The notes beneath the pieces were generated by a model that saw only the letters and a program-made list of their open reading frames with translations, had not been told where the DNA came from and did not search any database. Of a stretch of DNA of 64,000 bases, positions 26,977 through 35,556 are shown one piece after another. The first letter of the stretch is position 1. Each line of letters opens with the position of its first letter. The translations under genes were made by a program, and so were the position numbers. The DNA is from a bacterium (GTDB lineage Bacteria; Patescibacteriota; Saccharimonadia; Saccharimonadales; UBA4665), in the NCBI GenBank assembly GCA_021783725.1, contig JAJXTN010000001.1, positions 1-64,000 of the forward strand, written 5' to 3'.

Positions 26977-27882
26977 ATGACTATAGCAATCCACGGACTT
27001 GGCAGAATGGGCATGCAGATTGCTCGCAAACTAGCTGAAAGCGACCACCATGTCATCGCCCATAACCGTAGTCCTGAACCTCGCCAACAAGCCGCAAGCT
27101 ATGGGGCAGTCGATGCCGCCACCAAACAAGCCGTAATTGACGCTTTTAATGGTGAACGGGTAGTCATCTGGATAATGTTGCCAGCCGAAGTTGTTGATAC
27201 GGAAGTGACCGAATGGCTCAACTTACTACCCGCCAACAGTATTATTATTGACGGAGGAAATTCCGATTATCGAAATACTAAACGCTTAAATCAACAAATT
27301 ACTGACCGAGGACACCAACTAATCGACATCGGCACCAGTGGTGGTGTTTGGGGCTATCAAAACGGCTTTTCGATGATGGTTGGCAGTGACGATCAAGCAG
27401 CTTTTGAAGCTGTCGAACCGGCACTGCAAGTATTAGCCGCTCCCGAAGGCGCCTATCACCGCTTTGGACCGAGTGGTAGTGGCCACTTTGTTAAAATGAC
27501 CCATAATGCCATCGAATATGGCATGATGGAAAGCCTAGCAGAAGGCTACCGGGTTCTCAAAGAAGGGCCTTATACTAACCTCGATCTAGCCGCCGCTGGT
27601 GAAGTTTGGCAACATCACAGCGTAATAACTTCCTGGCTAAATGAGCTTAGCCAACAAGCTCTAGCCGAGAATCCCAGTCTAGATGGTATCGACGGCTACG
27701 TTCACGAAAGCGGTGAAGCTCGCTGGACTCTAGAGACCGCCAAAGATCTAGGTATTGAGCTTCCCAGCATTCAAGCGGCTTTTGATGTTCGATTAGCTTC
27801 TCAAACCGGCCAAATTAATTTTGCCACCAAGCTGTTAGCCGCTATGCGCAACAAATTCGGTGGACACGAATTGAATAAATAA
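26977..27882 (+). CDS. gnd: 6-phosphogluconate dehydrogenase (decarboxylating, short form)
   Basis: The 301-residue enzyme matches the short (GntZ/YqeC-type) 6PGDH group rather than the 470-residue form. It has an N-terminal NAD(P)-binding GLGRMGMQIARKL, then IIDGGNSDYRNT, IGTSGGVWGYQNGF and HFVKMTHNAIEYGMME, which includes the catalytic Lys and Asn. It yields ribulose-5-phosphate and reduced cofactor. A Shine-Dalgarno AAGGAG precedes the ATG, as expected for an internal operon gene. Confidence 0.92.
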   Translation: MTIAIHGLGRMGMQIARKLAESDHHVIAHNRSPEPRQQAASYGAVDAATKQAVIDAFNGERVVIWIMLPAEVVDTEVTEWLNLLPANSIIIDGGNSDYRNTKRLNQQITDRGHQLIDIGTSGGVWGYQNGFSMMVGSDDQAAFEAVEPALQVLAAPEGAYHRFGPSGSGHFVKMTHNAIEYGMMESLAEGYRVLKEGPYTNLDLAAAGEVWQHHSVITSWLNELSQQALAENPSLDGIDGYVHESGEARWTLETAKDLGIELPSIQAAFDVRLASQTGQINFATKLLAAMRNKFGGHELNK

Positions 27883-29291
27883 TGTCCGAAGTAATACCTC
27901 TCGAACCAAGCATTATCGTCATTTTTGGTATTAGTGGCGATCTATCGAAACGCTATTTGCTACCGGCCTTATTCCACTTAATCAAAGTTGGCTTGCTAGA
28001 TAGCCAGACTGTCATCGTCGGCGTGTCGAGACAATCAATAACCAATGAACAGCTCTTAGACGGCGTAGATTTACATCACGACGAAGCCACCGAGCCAGCC
28101 GATACTGAAGCCCAACAGCGACTACTCAGTCAACTACGCATGGTCCAATTGGACCTCGATAAACTCGAAGACTACCAACGCCTAAAACAACAGTTAGAAG
28201 ATATAGAAGCCGAGCAGGGAATCTGTATGAATCGACTTATCTATTTATCGATTCCACCCAAAATATATGGCTCAATAGTTGAGCTTATCGGCCAAGCCGG
28301 CATCAACGGTAGCTGTAGTCATGGCAACGCCAAAAGCCGTCTGCTGATCGAAAAACCTTTTGGCTATGACCTTAGTTCAGCCCAAAACTTAATCGATGAA
28401 ACCGGCAAAGTATTTCATGAGGATCAGCTATTCCGCATCGATCACTATCTAGCCAAGGAAACCGTCCAAAACATTTTGACTTTCCGCTTCGAAAATCCCA
28501 TATTTGAAGCCCTATGGAACCATGAACATATTGCCAGCATTGAAATTTTTGCTGGCGAGCAGATCGGAATAATGGGTCGCAAAGTTTTCTACGAACCGCT
28601 TGGAGCTCTGCGCGATTTCATCCAAAGTCATTTATTGCAATTACTGGCGATAGTAACTATCGATCAGCCAGAACAAATTGATAGCCTACATATCCACCAA
28701 AACAAACAGGCTCTACTCGACAATCTCCAGCCGGTCGATATGACTGCCGAAACTCCTAATGCCGTGCGCGGGCAATACCAAGACTACCGTCAAGAAGTTG
28801 AAAACCCCGAATCCAGTACCGAAACTTTTGCCGGTATCAAAACTTACATCAATAATGACCGTTGGCAAGGTGTACCGATAAGCATTTGGACCGGTAAGGG
28901 TCTAGCCGAGAAACGAACTGAAATCGTCGTCACTTTCAAAAGTGGTGACCGTCCGGCTAATCGCTTGATTTTCCGCATCAGCCCCAATGAAGGTATTGAG
29001 ATCGAGCTACTTGCCAAGAAGCCCGGCTATGCGCTCGATTTACAAACCGCCCATATGGATTTCTCGTATGACGAAAGTTTCAACGATTACAGCCATCCGA
29101 ACGCTTATGAGCGGGTGCTCGTCGACGCTATTCGTGGCGACCACACTCTGTTCGCTACCAGCCAAGAAGTATTGGCGGCTTGGCGAGTCGTCCAGCCAGT
29201 TATCGATAAATGGCACGCAAATGCTGATGATTTAATAACTTACGCCATGGGTACCGAGGGCAGTGATTTGGCCAAACCGATTGAAGCATAG
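27882..29291 (+). CDS. zwf: glucose-6-phosphate 1-dehydrogenase
   Basis: The 469-residue enzyme has IVIFGISGDLSKRYLLPALFHL (dinucleotide-binding G-x-S-G-D-L), KPFGYDLSSAQ, and the substrate/catalytic motif RIDHYLAKETVQN. It oxidises glucose-6-phosphate, generating NADPH. Its ATG overlaps the gnd stop (TAATG), implying coupled translation. With pgl and gnd it forms a full oxidative pentose phosphate operon, a likely source of reductant for the flavin reductase and thiol systems. Confidence 0.95.
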   Translation: MSEVIPLEPSIIVIFGISGDLSKRYLLPALFHLIKVGLLDSQTVIVGVSRQSITNEQLLDGVDLHHDEATEPADTEAQQRLLSQLRMVQLDLDKLEDYQRLKQQLEDIEAEQGICMNRLIYLSIPPKIYGSIVELIGQAGINGSCSHGNAKSRLLIEKPFGYDLSSAQNLIDETGKVFHEDQLFRIDHYLAKETVQNILTFRFENPIFEALWNHEHIASIEIFAGEQIGIMGRKVFYEPLGALRDFIQSHLLQLLAIVTIDQPEQIDSLHIHQNKQALLDNLQPVDMTAETPNAVRGQYQDYRQEVENPESSTETFAGIKTYINNDRWQGVPISIWTGKGLAEKRTEIVVTFKSGDRPANRLIFRISPNEGIEIELLAKKPGYALDLQTAHMDFSYDESFNDYSHPNAYERVLVDAIRGDHTLFATSQEVLAAWRVVQPVIDKWHANADDLITYAMGTEGSDLAKPIEA

Positions 29292-29335
29292 CGGGCAAAC
29301 TATCATCTAATAAATTTATTGATATAATGTACCCA

Positions 29336-29941
29336 ATGACTCGAAAAAAATTAACACTTCAGCAAGCCTTGCCCTATATTCTGGTGATTGCCGGTGTGAT
29401 TGGCATCATTTGTTCATTCATGATCACTTACGACAAGATTGCCTTGCTCGAAAACCCCAAATTTATTCCGAACTGCAATATCAATCCAATCATTAGTTGT
29501 GGTAGCGTGCTGTCAAGCAAGGAAGGATCAGCTTTCGGTTTTCCTAATTCATTCATCGGCTTATCAGCCTTCGCCATACTATTGACAATCGGTATGGCGA
29601 TTGTCGCTGGGGCTAAATTCAAACGTTGGTTTTGGTTAGGCTTGAACATCGGTTCGGCTTTTGGTGTAGTGTTCTGTTTGTGGCTGTTCTATCACAGTGT
29701 CTATGTCATTCATGCTTTATGCCCCTATTGCATGGGAGTCTGGGCTATCACTATTACGACTTTTTGGTACGTCAGTCTATATAATGTCGATGAAGGCTTC
29801 ATCAAGCTACCCAAAGGCAAGTCTCAGACCATCTACGCTTGGGTGCGGAAGCATCATATGGATTTGTTAATACTGTGGCTATTAATAATTGGCGGCTTAA
29901 TTCTTAAGCATTTTTGGTACTATTACGGTCATTATTTATAA
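29336..29941 (+). CDS. vitamin K epoxide reductase-like (VKOR) protein
   Basis: A 201-residue protein with about four to five helices: loop cysteines C47 and C55 and the active-site CPYC (C129, C132) after HALCPYCMGVW. VKOR homologues regenerate oxidised disulfide-forming partners at the membrane using quinone. No fused thioredoxin domain, so a separate DsbA-like partner is expected. I start at ATG 29336, not 29327, because the -10 TATAAT (29323-29328) overlaps the earlier ATG and leaves a 7-base gap to this one. Confidence 0.85.
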   Translation: MTRKKLTLQQALPYILVIAGVIGIICSFMITYDKIALLENPKFIPNCNINPIISCGSVLSSKEGSAFGFPNSFIGLSAFAILLTIGMAIVAGAKFKRWFWLGLNIGSAFGVVFCLWLFYHSVYVIHALCPYCMGVWAITITTFWYVSLYNVDEGFIKLPKGKSQTIYAWVRKHHMDLLILWLLIIGGLILKHFWYYYGHYL

Positions 29942-30000
29942 TTTAGCGTTATAATCAAGCTTAAGCTTTAAACAGGCGACATAAAGATCATAAAACATTA

Positions 30001-31371
30001 ATGAAAAACAATCTGCTAACCAAAACCATCGAAGCTCCGGCCGAGATGCTCGAAAGATCAATCGACACTTCGAATGCCATTAGCAAAAAATTCAACGACG
30101 GTAAAGCCGTCAAAATCACCAAAGGCTACTGGCACACCCTCGGTCCCGGCCTAACAACCGGTGCATCAGATGATGACCCTTCAGGTATCGCGACTTATTC
30201 CCAAGCTGGAGCCCAATATGGCTTTCAATTACTGTGGATGGCGGCCATCAGTTTTCCGTTAATGGCTGTTGTCCAAGAAATGTGCGCGCGTATAGGCTTA
30301 GTGACCGGCCGCGGGCTAGCCAGTAATATCCGCCGGGTGTTTTCGCCACGCGTTCTGTATATATGTACAACTCTGTTATTCGCGGCCAACGCTTTCAACA
30401 TTGGAGCCGACTTGGGTGCCATGTCGGCCGCTGTTCAACTGTTATTTCCTAAAATCAGTTATAGCTTTTTGGTGATTGGTTTCGCCATCTTGCTACTCGG
30501 CCTGCAGATCTTCACCCCCTATGAACGTTATGCCAAATATCTCAAATGGCTGGCGCTAGTATTGTTCGCTTATATCCTGTCGGCCATCTTGGCTCATTTA
30601 AACTGGAGTGAAGTACTCAAACACGCTTTCATCCCAACATTCACTAACACCAAAACACAACTTCTACTAATCTGCGGTATTTTGGGTACAACAATCTCGC
30701 CGTATTTATTCTTCTGGCAAACATCTCAAGAAGTTGAAGATCAGATCGTCCAAGGCAAAACAACAATCGCCAGCCGTCAAGGAACTGACAAGCAAGCCGT
30801 CAAGAATATGCGTATCGATGTCTGGTCAGGCATGTTATTGTCAAACCTTGTAATGTTCTTCATCATCGCCGCCTGTGCCGGTGTCCTTTATCCCCAAGGC
30901 ATTACCAATATCGCCACCGCCTCACAAGCAGCTGAAGCCCTCCGACCTTTTGCTGGCAATGCAACTTTCTTCTTATTTTCCATTGGTATCATCGGTACGG
31001 GACTGTTGGCGATACCAGTATTAGCTGGTTCGAGCTCGTATGCCATATCTGAAAGCTTGATGAAGCCGGGCAGTCTTGGCAAGAAGCTTAGTCAAGCTCG
31101 AGCTTTCTACGGAGTAATCATTATATCGATGCTAGTTGGCTTAAGTCTAAACTTCGTCGGCATCAACCCTATCAAAGCGTTAATCTATTCTGCTATAGGC
31201 AACGGACTGGTGGCCCCAGTCGTACTAGTGCTAATTGTTCTAATTAGTAGTAACAAGAAAGTGATGGGTGAGTGGACCAATCGACCACTAACCAAGTTTA
31301 TCGGCTGGGCAACTTCGGGCTTAATGGTTGTAGCCGGCGCTGGCGCCATCTACGCCATCTTTACCGCCTAG
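30001..31371 (+). CDS. Nramp-family divalent metal transporter
   Basis: A 456-residue protein with about eleven helices and the helix-1 signature LTTGASDDDPSGIATYSQAGAQYGFQLLW. It resembles the Nramp metal-binding DPGN but carries DPSG in its place, as in several Nramp-like subfamilies. The helix-6 region (LFLFSIGIIGTGLLAIPVLAGSSS) is also conserved. Uptake of Mn, Fe or, in Nramp-related subgroups, Mg or Al is possible; the altered motif makes the ion uncertain. It is convergent with the ABC permease. Confidence 0.85.
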   Translation: MKNNLLTKTIEAPAEMLERSIDTSNAISKKFNDGKAVKITKGYWHTLGPGLTTGASDDDPSGIATYSQAGAQYGFQLLWMAAISFPLMAVVQEMCARIGLVTGRGLASNIRRVFSPRVLYICTTLLFAANAFNIGADLGAMSAAVQLLFPKISYSFLVIGFAILLLGLQIFTPYERYAKYLKWLALVLFAYILSAILAHLNWSEVLKHAFIPTFTNTKTQLLLICGILGTTISPYLFFWQTSQEVEDQIVQGKTTIASRQGTDKQAVKNMRIDVWSGMLLSNLVMFFIIAACAGVLYPQGITNIATASQAAEALRPFAGNATFFLFSIGIIGTGLLAIPVLAGSSSYAISESLMKPGSLGKKLSQARAFYGVIIISMLVGLSLNFVGINPIKALIYSAIGNGLVAPVVLVLIVLISSNKKVMGEWTNRPLTKFIGWATSGLMVVAGAGAIYAIFTA

Positions 31372-32594
31372 TCGGCTCTAAGCGCTTCTATCGGGTCTTT
31401 GCGAGCGGCTTTGAGAGCCGGGACAGTGCCAAAGATAATTCCGATTGATAAAGATACGCCAGTGGCTATCAGTACAATTTGCCAACTTATTAGTGGTCGC
31501 AAATCAGTCGTTAAGCGCAAGATTAGGTCTATCAAGTAGGCGACGCCGATACCGATGATGCCACCAGTTAAACTCAAGAAACTAGCTTCTATCATGAACT
31601 GACTCAAGATTTGACGATTGGTTGCACCGATGGCCTTACGGATGCCGATTTCGTGCATGCGCTCAGCTACCGACACCAACATAACATTCATAATTCCGAT
31701 GCCACCAACCAATAGCGAGATTGCCGCCGCCCCAGCAATCAGCTTGGTTATCAGATCAAGCACTGTGTTACTGGTCGACAAATTCTGGCTTTGTTGCAAG
31801 ACTGTGAAGTCCGACTGACCACCATGAGCAGCTTTCAGCGATTTCTCAATACTAGCTACAACACTCGATGTTGCTTTAGGATCAGTCGGTTTGGCCAATA
31901 TTTCGAAAGTTGGAGCCGAATTATTGGTTAGATTCTCTGACACATCATACGGAATGAATATGGCACTGTTGAAATCGGCATCCTGACTTAACGGCGTATT
32001 GTCAAACTGGTTGAATATACCTTGTACGATAAATTCTTGGCCCCTAAACAGGAAAGTCCGGCCCAGAGGCACGCTCTCATTGAACAGTTTATCGGCGGCA
32101 TTTTGGCCAAGAACTGCCACATTGTTTTCTGAATCATCAGTTGTGATAAATGTACCGAATGCCAGCGATTGATTAATCAAACTTGGTAAATCAGGTGTCG
32201 TGCCAATCACTAAACCTTGGCTATAGACGCCGTGATCGCCTTTAACCGTTCCAGGAGTGGCACTCAGTGGGGCGGTCGCACCCACACCGTGCGTACCCGA
32301 CACGGTTTTCAAATCCTTACTATTTAATGATGCTGTGACCGAAAAGCTCGACAGCGGATTGATAGAGCCGTTACGGCTGTTAACCAATTGTTGAGGCTGA
32401 ATGACGATTAAATCTTTACCGTAATGATGTATCTGGTTGCTGATTTGGGCTTTAATGCCTTCGCCGATACTGACAATCGTAATAACCGAAGCCACGCCGA
32501 CAATAATGCCAAACATTGTCCAAAAATTGCGTACTTTAGCACCGCGCATCGCGTCTATTCCGGCTTTGAGATGGCCTCTAGTCAATGATTTCAT
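31368..32594 (-). CDS. MacB/FtsX-type ABC permease
   Basis: The 408-residue protein has an N-terminal helix (FWTMFGIIVGVASVITIVSIGEG), a large extracytoplasmic MacB_PCD domain (about 60-270) and three C-terminal helices with GGIGIMNVMLVSVAERMHEIGIRKAIGA, the FtsX/MacB signature. Such permeases work mechanically on substrates outside the membrane (peptides, lipoproteins, toxins) instead of classical transport. It overlaps the ATPase gene by 4 bases and its stop overlaps the Nramp stop. Confidence 0.88.
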   Translation of the reverse strand: MKSLTRGHLKAGIDAMRGAKVRNFWTMFGIIVGVASVITIVSIGEGIKAQISNQIHHYGKDLIVIQPQQLVNSRNGSINPLSSFSVTASLNSKDLKTVSGTHGVGATAPLSATPGTVKGDHGVYSQGLVIGTTPDLPSLINQSLAFGTFITTDDSENNVAVLGQNAADKLFNESVPLGRTFLFRGQEFIVQGIFNQFDNTPLSQDADFNSAIFIPYDVSENLTNNSAPTFEILAKPTDPKATSSVVASIEKSLKAAHGGQSDFTVLQQSQNLSTSNTVLDLITKLIAGAAAISLLVGGIGIMNVMLVSVAERMHEIGIRKAIGATNRQILSQFMIEASFLSLTGGIIGIGVAYLIDLILRLTTDLRPLISWQIVLIATGVSLSIGIIFGTVPALKAARKDPIEALRAD

Positions 32595-33466
32595 GATTTC
32601 TTCCGATCATTCTTGGCAGCTGGTGACTTATCGGCATTTTTCGAAGACTTGCGCTTGGATTTACGACTGGCTTTTTTATCCGGTAAAGCTTTCATTAGAA
32701 CTGACACACCGGCCAGATCATCTTCCTCGGTCGTTTTGGGCAGGTTATACAGTACTTTGCGGGCTCGTGTAGCGACTTGGCCCAATGCGGTTTTCTCATC
32801 ATGGATAATACTGCCATCGTGCATATATACGACTCGCGTGGCATAACGGGTAAGTTCGGGGTTATGGGTCACAAATATAACCGTATTGCCCAATTTATGG
32901 ATATCGGCCAGCAATTCCATCACTAGTCGGCTGTTAGCGCTGTCAAGATTGCCAGTAGGTTCATCAGCAATAATAATCTTCGGGTTGTTAACTAGGGCGC
33001 GAGCTATAGCCGCACACTGGGTTTGTCCGCCACTCAACTGAGACGGCATGTAGTATTCGCGTTGTTGGATGCCGACTCTTTCCAACATTTGTGAAGCTAG
33101 TTTCAGGCGTTTGGTCAGTGTGATGCCTTTATAGGTAAGTGGCAGAGCCACGTTCTCGAGGACGTTCAAGCGGGGGAGTAGATTGTATGACTGAAAAATA
33201 AAACCGATGGTGTCACGGCGAATTCTGGCCGCTCGACTAGACCGCAATCGCGAGACCGGCTTGTTGTCCAATTTATAATTACCGTGACTCGGCCGATCAA
33301 GCAAGCCAATGATATTCATCAAAGTACTTTTGCCACAACCACTAGGACCCATGACAGCCACGAATTCGCCTTTTTCAATCGTTAAATTGACCTCGTCGAG
33401 CGCCAAAGTGGTGGCATCGCCGAAGCCATATAGTTTACTAACGTTATCGAGTTCAATTACTGCCAT
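32591..33466 (-). CDS. ABC transporter ATPase (MacB/LolD-type)
   Basis: A 291-residue ATPase with Walker A GPSGCGKST, signature LSGGQTQCAAIARAL and Walker B IIADEPTGNLDS. The family usually reads LSGGQQQR; here a Cys replaces the Arg. The last 60 residues are a Lys/Ser-rich extension absent from typical LolD/MacB ATPases. It partners the permease downstream. Confidence 0.9.
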   Translation of the reverse strand: MAVIELDNVSKLYGFGDATTLALDEVNLTIEKGEFVAVMGPSGCGKSTLMNIIGLLDRPSHGNYKLDNKPVSRLRSSRAARIRRDTIGFIFQSYNLLPRLNVLENVALPLTYKGITLTKRLKLASQMLERVGIQQREYYMPSQLSGGQTQCAAIARALVNNPKIIIADEPTGNLDSANSRLVMELLADIHKLGNTVIFVTHNPELTRYATRVVYMHDGSIIHDEKTALGQVATRARKVLYNLPKTTEEDDLAGVSVLMKALPDKKASRKSKRKSSKNADKSPAAKNDRKKS

Positions 33467-33581
33467 GTAGTGTCATCTAGTTTAACTCCTTAGCACATCT
33501 GGCCGCAAGCGATTTATAGTATTCTTGCTTGATATAACGCATTTAACCGGCTCGATTGTCACGGCTGACAAGTTGGCTGTG

Positions 33582-33587
33582 TATAAT
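33582..33587 (+). promoter_or_regulatory. -10 box of the tRNA-Ser promoter
   Basis: TATAAT at 33582-33587 lies 16 bases before the mature tRNA 5' end. Possible -35 hexamers are TTGTCA (33556) or TTGGCT (33573), neither ideally spaced. Confidence 0.5.
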
Positions 33588-33603
33588 AACTAAGGCTAAT
33601 TAT

Positions 33604-33693
33604 GGAGAGATCGCATAGTGGTCTAGTGCGCCATCTTGGAAAGGTGGTATAGGGGCAACTCTATCGAGGGTTCAAATCCCTCTCTCTCCGCCA
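33604..33693 (+). tRNA. tRNA-Ser (anticodon GGA)
   Basis: A 90-nt serine-type tRNA with long variable arm. Acceptor GGAGAGA pairs with TCTCTCC (33683-33689), the anticodon loop TTGGAAA gives GGA, and the T-arm is GAGGG-TTCAAAT-CCCTC (33666-33682). CCA is encoded (33691-33693). A terminator-like stem CCCGGT/ATCGGG follows at about 33702-33719. Confidence 0.95.
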
Positions 33694-33700
33694 AATAAAG

Positions 33701-33735
33701 TGCCCGGTCCAATGATCGGGTATTTTATTTGGTTG
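33701..33735 (+). terminator. terminator after tRNA-Ser
   Basis: TGCCCGGT pairs imperfectly with GATCGGGTA around a CCAAT loop, followed by TTTTATTT. Position fits tRNA termination. Confidence 0.55.
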
Positions 33736-33860
33736 ATATGTGAAGCGACTGAACTGCTTCAGTCGCGGGGGATTTGAACAGGCGGAGCGATGTCGAGCAT
33801 GTCTGCGAGACCGCGAGCCGGGCCCGCGAGCAAAATGCGATAGCATTTTGACTTGTGGGG

Positions 33861-33881
33861 CAAATCCCTCTCTCTCAGCCA
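33861..33881 (+). repeat. copy of the tRNA-Ser 3' end (T-loop to CCA)
   Basis: These 21 bases repeat 33673-33693, from within the T-loop to the CCA, with one mismatch (CAGCCA for CCGCCA). The 167 bases between hold hairpins (for example AAAATGC/GCATTTT at 33834-33851) and no believable gene. T-loop-to-CCA is a common tyrosine-integrase attachment site, so this may be an att scar. Confidence 0.7.
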
Positions 33882-33939
33882 TCCCTATTAACTTCTTTTC
33901 CTAAAGTTCGAACCCAGTAGGGGGAGCCATAAGCATTTT

Positions 33940-33968
33940 GACCTCTGTTAATCAGGGGTCTTTTTTAT
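33940..33968 (+). terminator. intrinsic terminator
   Basis: GACCTCTG pairs with CAGGGGTC around TTAAT and is followed by TTTTTTA. It lies at the right end of the tRNA-tail region, ahead of a separately promoted gene. Confidence 0.75.
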
Positions 33969-34013
33969 TGTATATGCTTGCATAATTTTCACACTAGTAG
34001 ATAATTTTTAAAT

Positions 34014-34451
34014 ATGTCGAGCCCTGAGAGCAGAATAAATAATCCGCAAGACCTCGATGACGCCATTGAACTCGCATTCTGGGGCGTTGATTTTGATGAG
34101 CTAGACCCTGAGGATGCACCTTTTGATTCAGATGTGAATCCTACGATTAAAGTCACTCGGTATCTTTCAAGGGAAAAATCAGGACATGACGTACGAAAGG
34201 GCTGTTTCGTATTAATATCCCATTTTGTTGTTGATCTTGCAGAAGAAGGTTACGAAGATACTGAACCTGGTGAAGCGCTAATGATCGAATGGGATGACGG
34301 AGAGAGTCTAATCTACGATATTACCGACAGCACAGCTGGTACTCTTGGTGAATTCGGAGATGTCGGACTCAAAGATATAGACGCACAAGAAATTGCAGCA
34401 TTTAGATACAGTGTAAAAATGGCGCTAGCTTCGGTTACTTCAATTGATTAG
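34014..34451 (+). CDS. acidic hypothetical protein near tRNA-Ser
   Basis: A 145-residue, strongly acidic soluble protein with no recognised family (features: DFDELDPEDAPFDSD, MIEWDDGESLIYDITDS). ATG 34014 follows GATAAT (34000-34005) by 8 bases with TTGCAT at 33978-33983. It is flanked by similar sequences AAAGTTCGAA...CCAGTAGG(G/T)GGAGC at 33903-33928 and 34468-34499, suggesting insertion as a unit beside the tRNA. Its more A/T-rich make-up also fits transfer. Confidence 0.55.
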   Translation: MSSPESRINNPQDLDDAIELAFWGVDFDELDPEDAPFDSDVNPTIKVTRYLSREKSGHDVRKGCFVLISHFVVDLAEEGYEDTEPGEALMIEWDDGESLIYDITDSTAGTLGEFGDVGLKDIDAQEIAAFRYSVKMALASVTSID

Positions 34452-34501
34452 TGTCTTCAAGTGCCTAAAAGTTCGAAGTGTGACCAGTAGGTGGAGCTTG
34501 C

Positions 34502-35215
34502 TTAGCTAATTGTGGTGCCGGCGTTGCCGGCGGCGGCATTGGCGATACTGCCGTCTTGAAGGGCATCGAAAACTATGATTGGCAGGTTGTGCTCCATGGC
34601 CAGGCCCATGGCGGCTTTATCCATGACTTTTATGGCATCGTTGGACACGGCTTCTTGGAAGGAAATGGTGTGTAATTTTGCGGCGTCAGGGAATTGCTCA
34701 GGGTCTTTGTCGTACACGCCGTCGACTTTGGTAGCTTTCAATACAACTTCACACTCTAGTTCAAGGGCTAGCGAAACGGCAGCAGTATCAGTTGTCAGAT
34801 ATGGTCGACCAATACCGCCGGCCACAATCACTACGTGTCCTTTGCCAAGATCAGATATGGCTCGGCGATGGGTAAACTTATCGGCTACTTGATCGGCCGT
34901 GATGTTGGTCAGGGCCCGGGCTGAAACGTCTTCATTATTAAAAATATCGGCCACGGCTAGGGCGTTCATCATGGTCGCCAGCATACCGATGTTGTCGGCC
35001 GTCACTCGACCGATACCATGACCAGCCAACTGCGCCCCACGAGCATAGTTACCGCCACCGACCATAATCACCACTTGAGTGCCGGCGTCTACAACTTTTT
35101 TAACTTCTTTGCCAAGCCAACTCACCAAGTCAGAGTCAATACCACCTTCAAATTTACCAGCTAATTGTTCACCAGATAGTTTGAGTAATACTCGCTTGTA
35201 TATATGTGCATCCAT
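34502..35215 (-). CDS. pyrH: UMP kinase
   Basis: The 237-residue amino-acid-kinase-fold enzyme has VLLKLSGEQLAG at the N-terminus (phosphate-binding Lys and Gly), IMVGGGNYARG, the UMP-site GIGRPYLTTDTAAV and KATKVDGVYDKDP. It phosphorylates UMP to UDP; bacterial PyrH is hexameric and allosterically regulated by GTP and UTP. It stands alone here, not beside frr or tsf as in many bacteria. Confidence 0.95.
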   Translation of the reverse strand: MDAHIYKRVLLKLSGEQLAGKFEGGIDSDLVSWLGKEVKKVVDAGTQVVIMVGGGNYARGAQLAGHGIGRVTADNIGMLATMMNALAVADIFNNEDVSARALTNITADQVADKFTHRRAISDLGKGHVVIVAGGIGRPYLTTDTAAVSLALELECEVVLKATKVDGVYDKDPEQFPDAAKLHTISFQEAVSNDAIKVMDKAAMGLAMEHNLPIIVFDALQDGSIANAAAGNAGTTIS

Positions 35216-35310
35216 CTAAAGTACTAGTCTAGCAAACAATTAACCGAATCTTAAATGTGGCAATAATTATGCTTCTTATTCTGGCTAACCAGCATATAAT
35301 GATAGGCACC

Positions 35311-35556
35311 ATGGCTAAAATATATAATGACGATATTACAGGATTAATCGCTGTTCTAACTGAGCAATTTGATAATCAATTATCAGCCATAGTTGAAGTC
35401 ATTGATGACCGCATAGCTTTTCATTTGAATCCGGTACACCATCAGCTTGATTATTTAACAAAGGAACTCGGTACAGTCAAAACAGTTGTGACTGACACAA
35501 ATATTGATTTGAAACGTCTCTCGATTCGAGTTTCTGGACTGGAAGCCATCTTATAA
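35311..35556 (+). CDS. small coiled-coil-like hypothetical protein
   Basis: An 81-residue protein with heptad-like hydrophobic spacing (LDYLTKELGTVKTVVTDTNIDLKRLSIRVSGLEAIL), probably a coiled-coil oligomer. I choose ATG 35311 because TATAAT (35295-35300) lies 10 bases before it; the ATG at 35257 precedes the promoter. Its TAA is directly followed by the xth ATG, so both share a transcript. Function unknown. Confidence 0.55.
   Translation: MAKIYNDDITGLIAVLTEQFDNQLSAIVEVIDDRIAFHLNPVHHQLDYLTKELGTVKTVVTDTNIDLKRLSIRVSGLEAIL

Noticed and set aside
33661-33882. Minus-strand frame ending in RRERDLNPR
   Set aside because: It is antisense to the tRNA-Ser 3' end, its copied tail and the linker; frames with this ending are well-known false genes over tRNA sequence.
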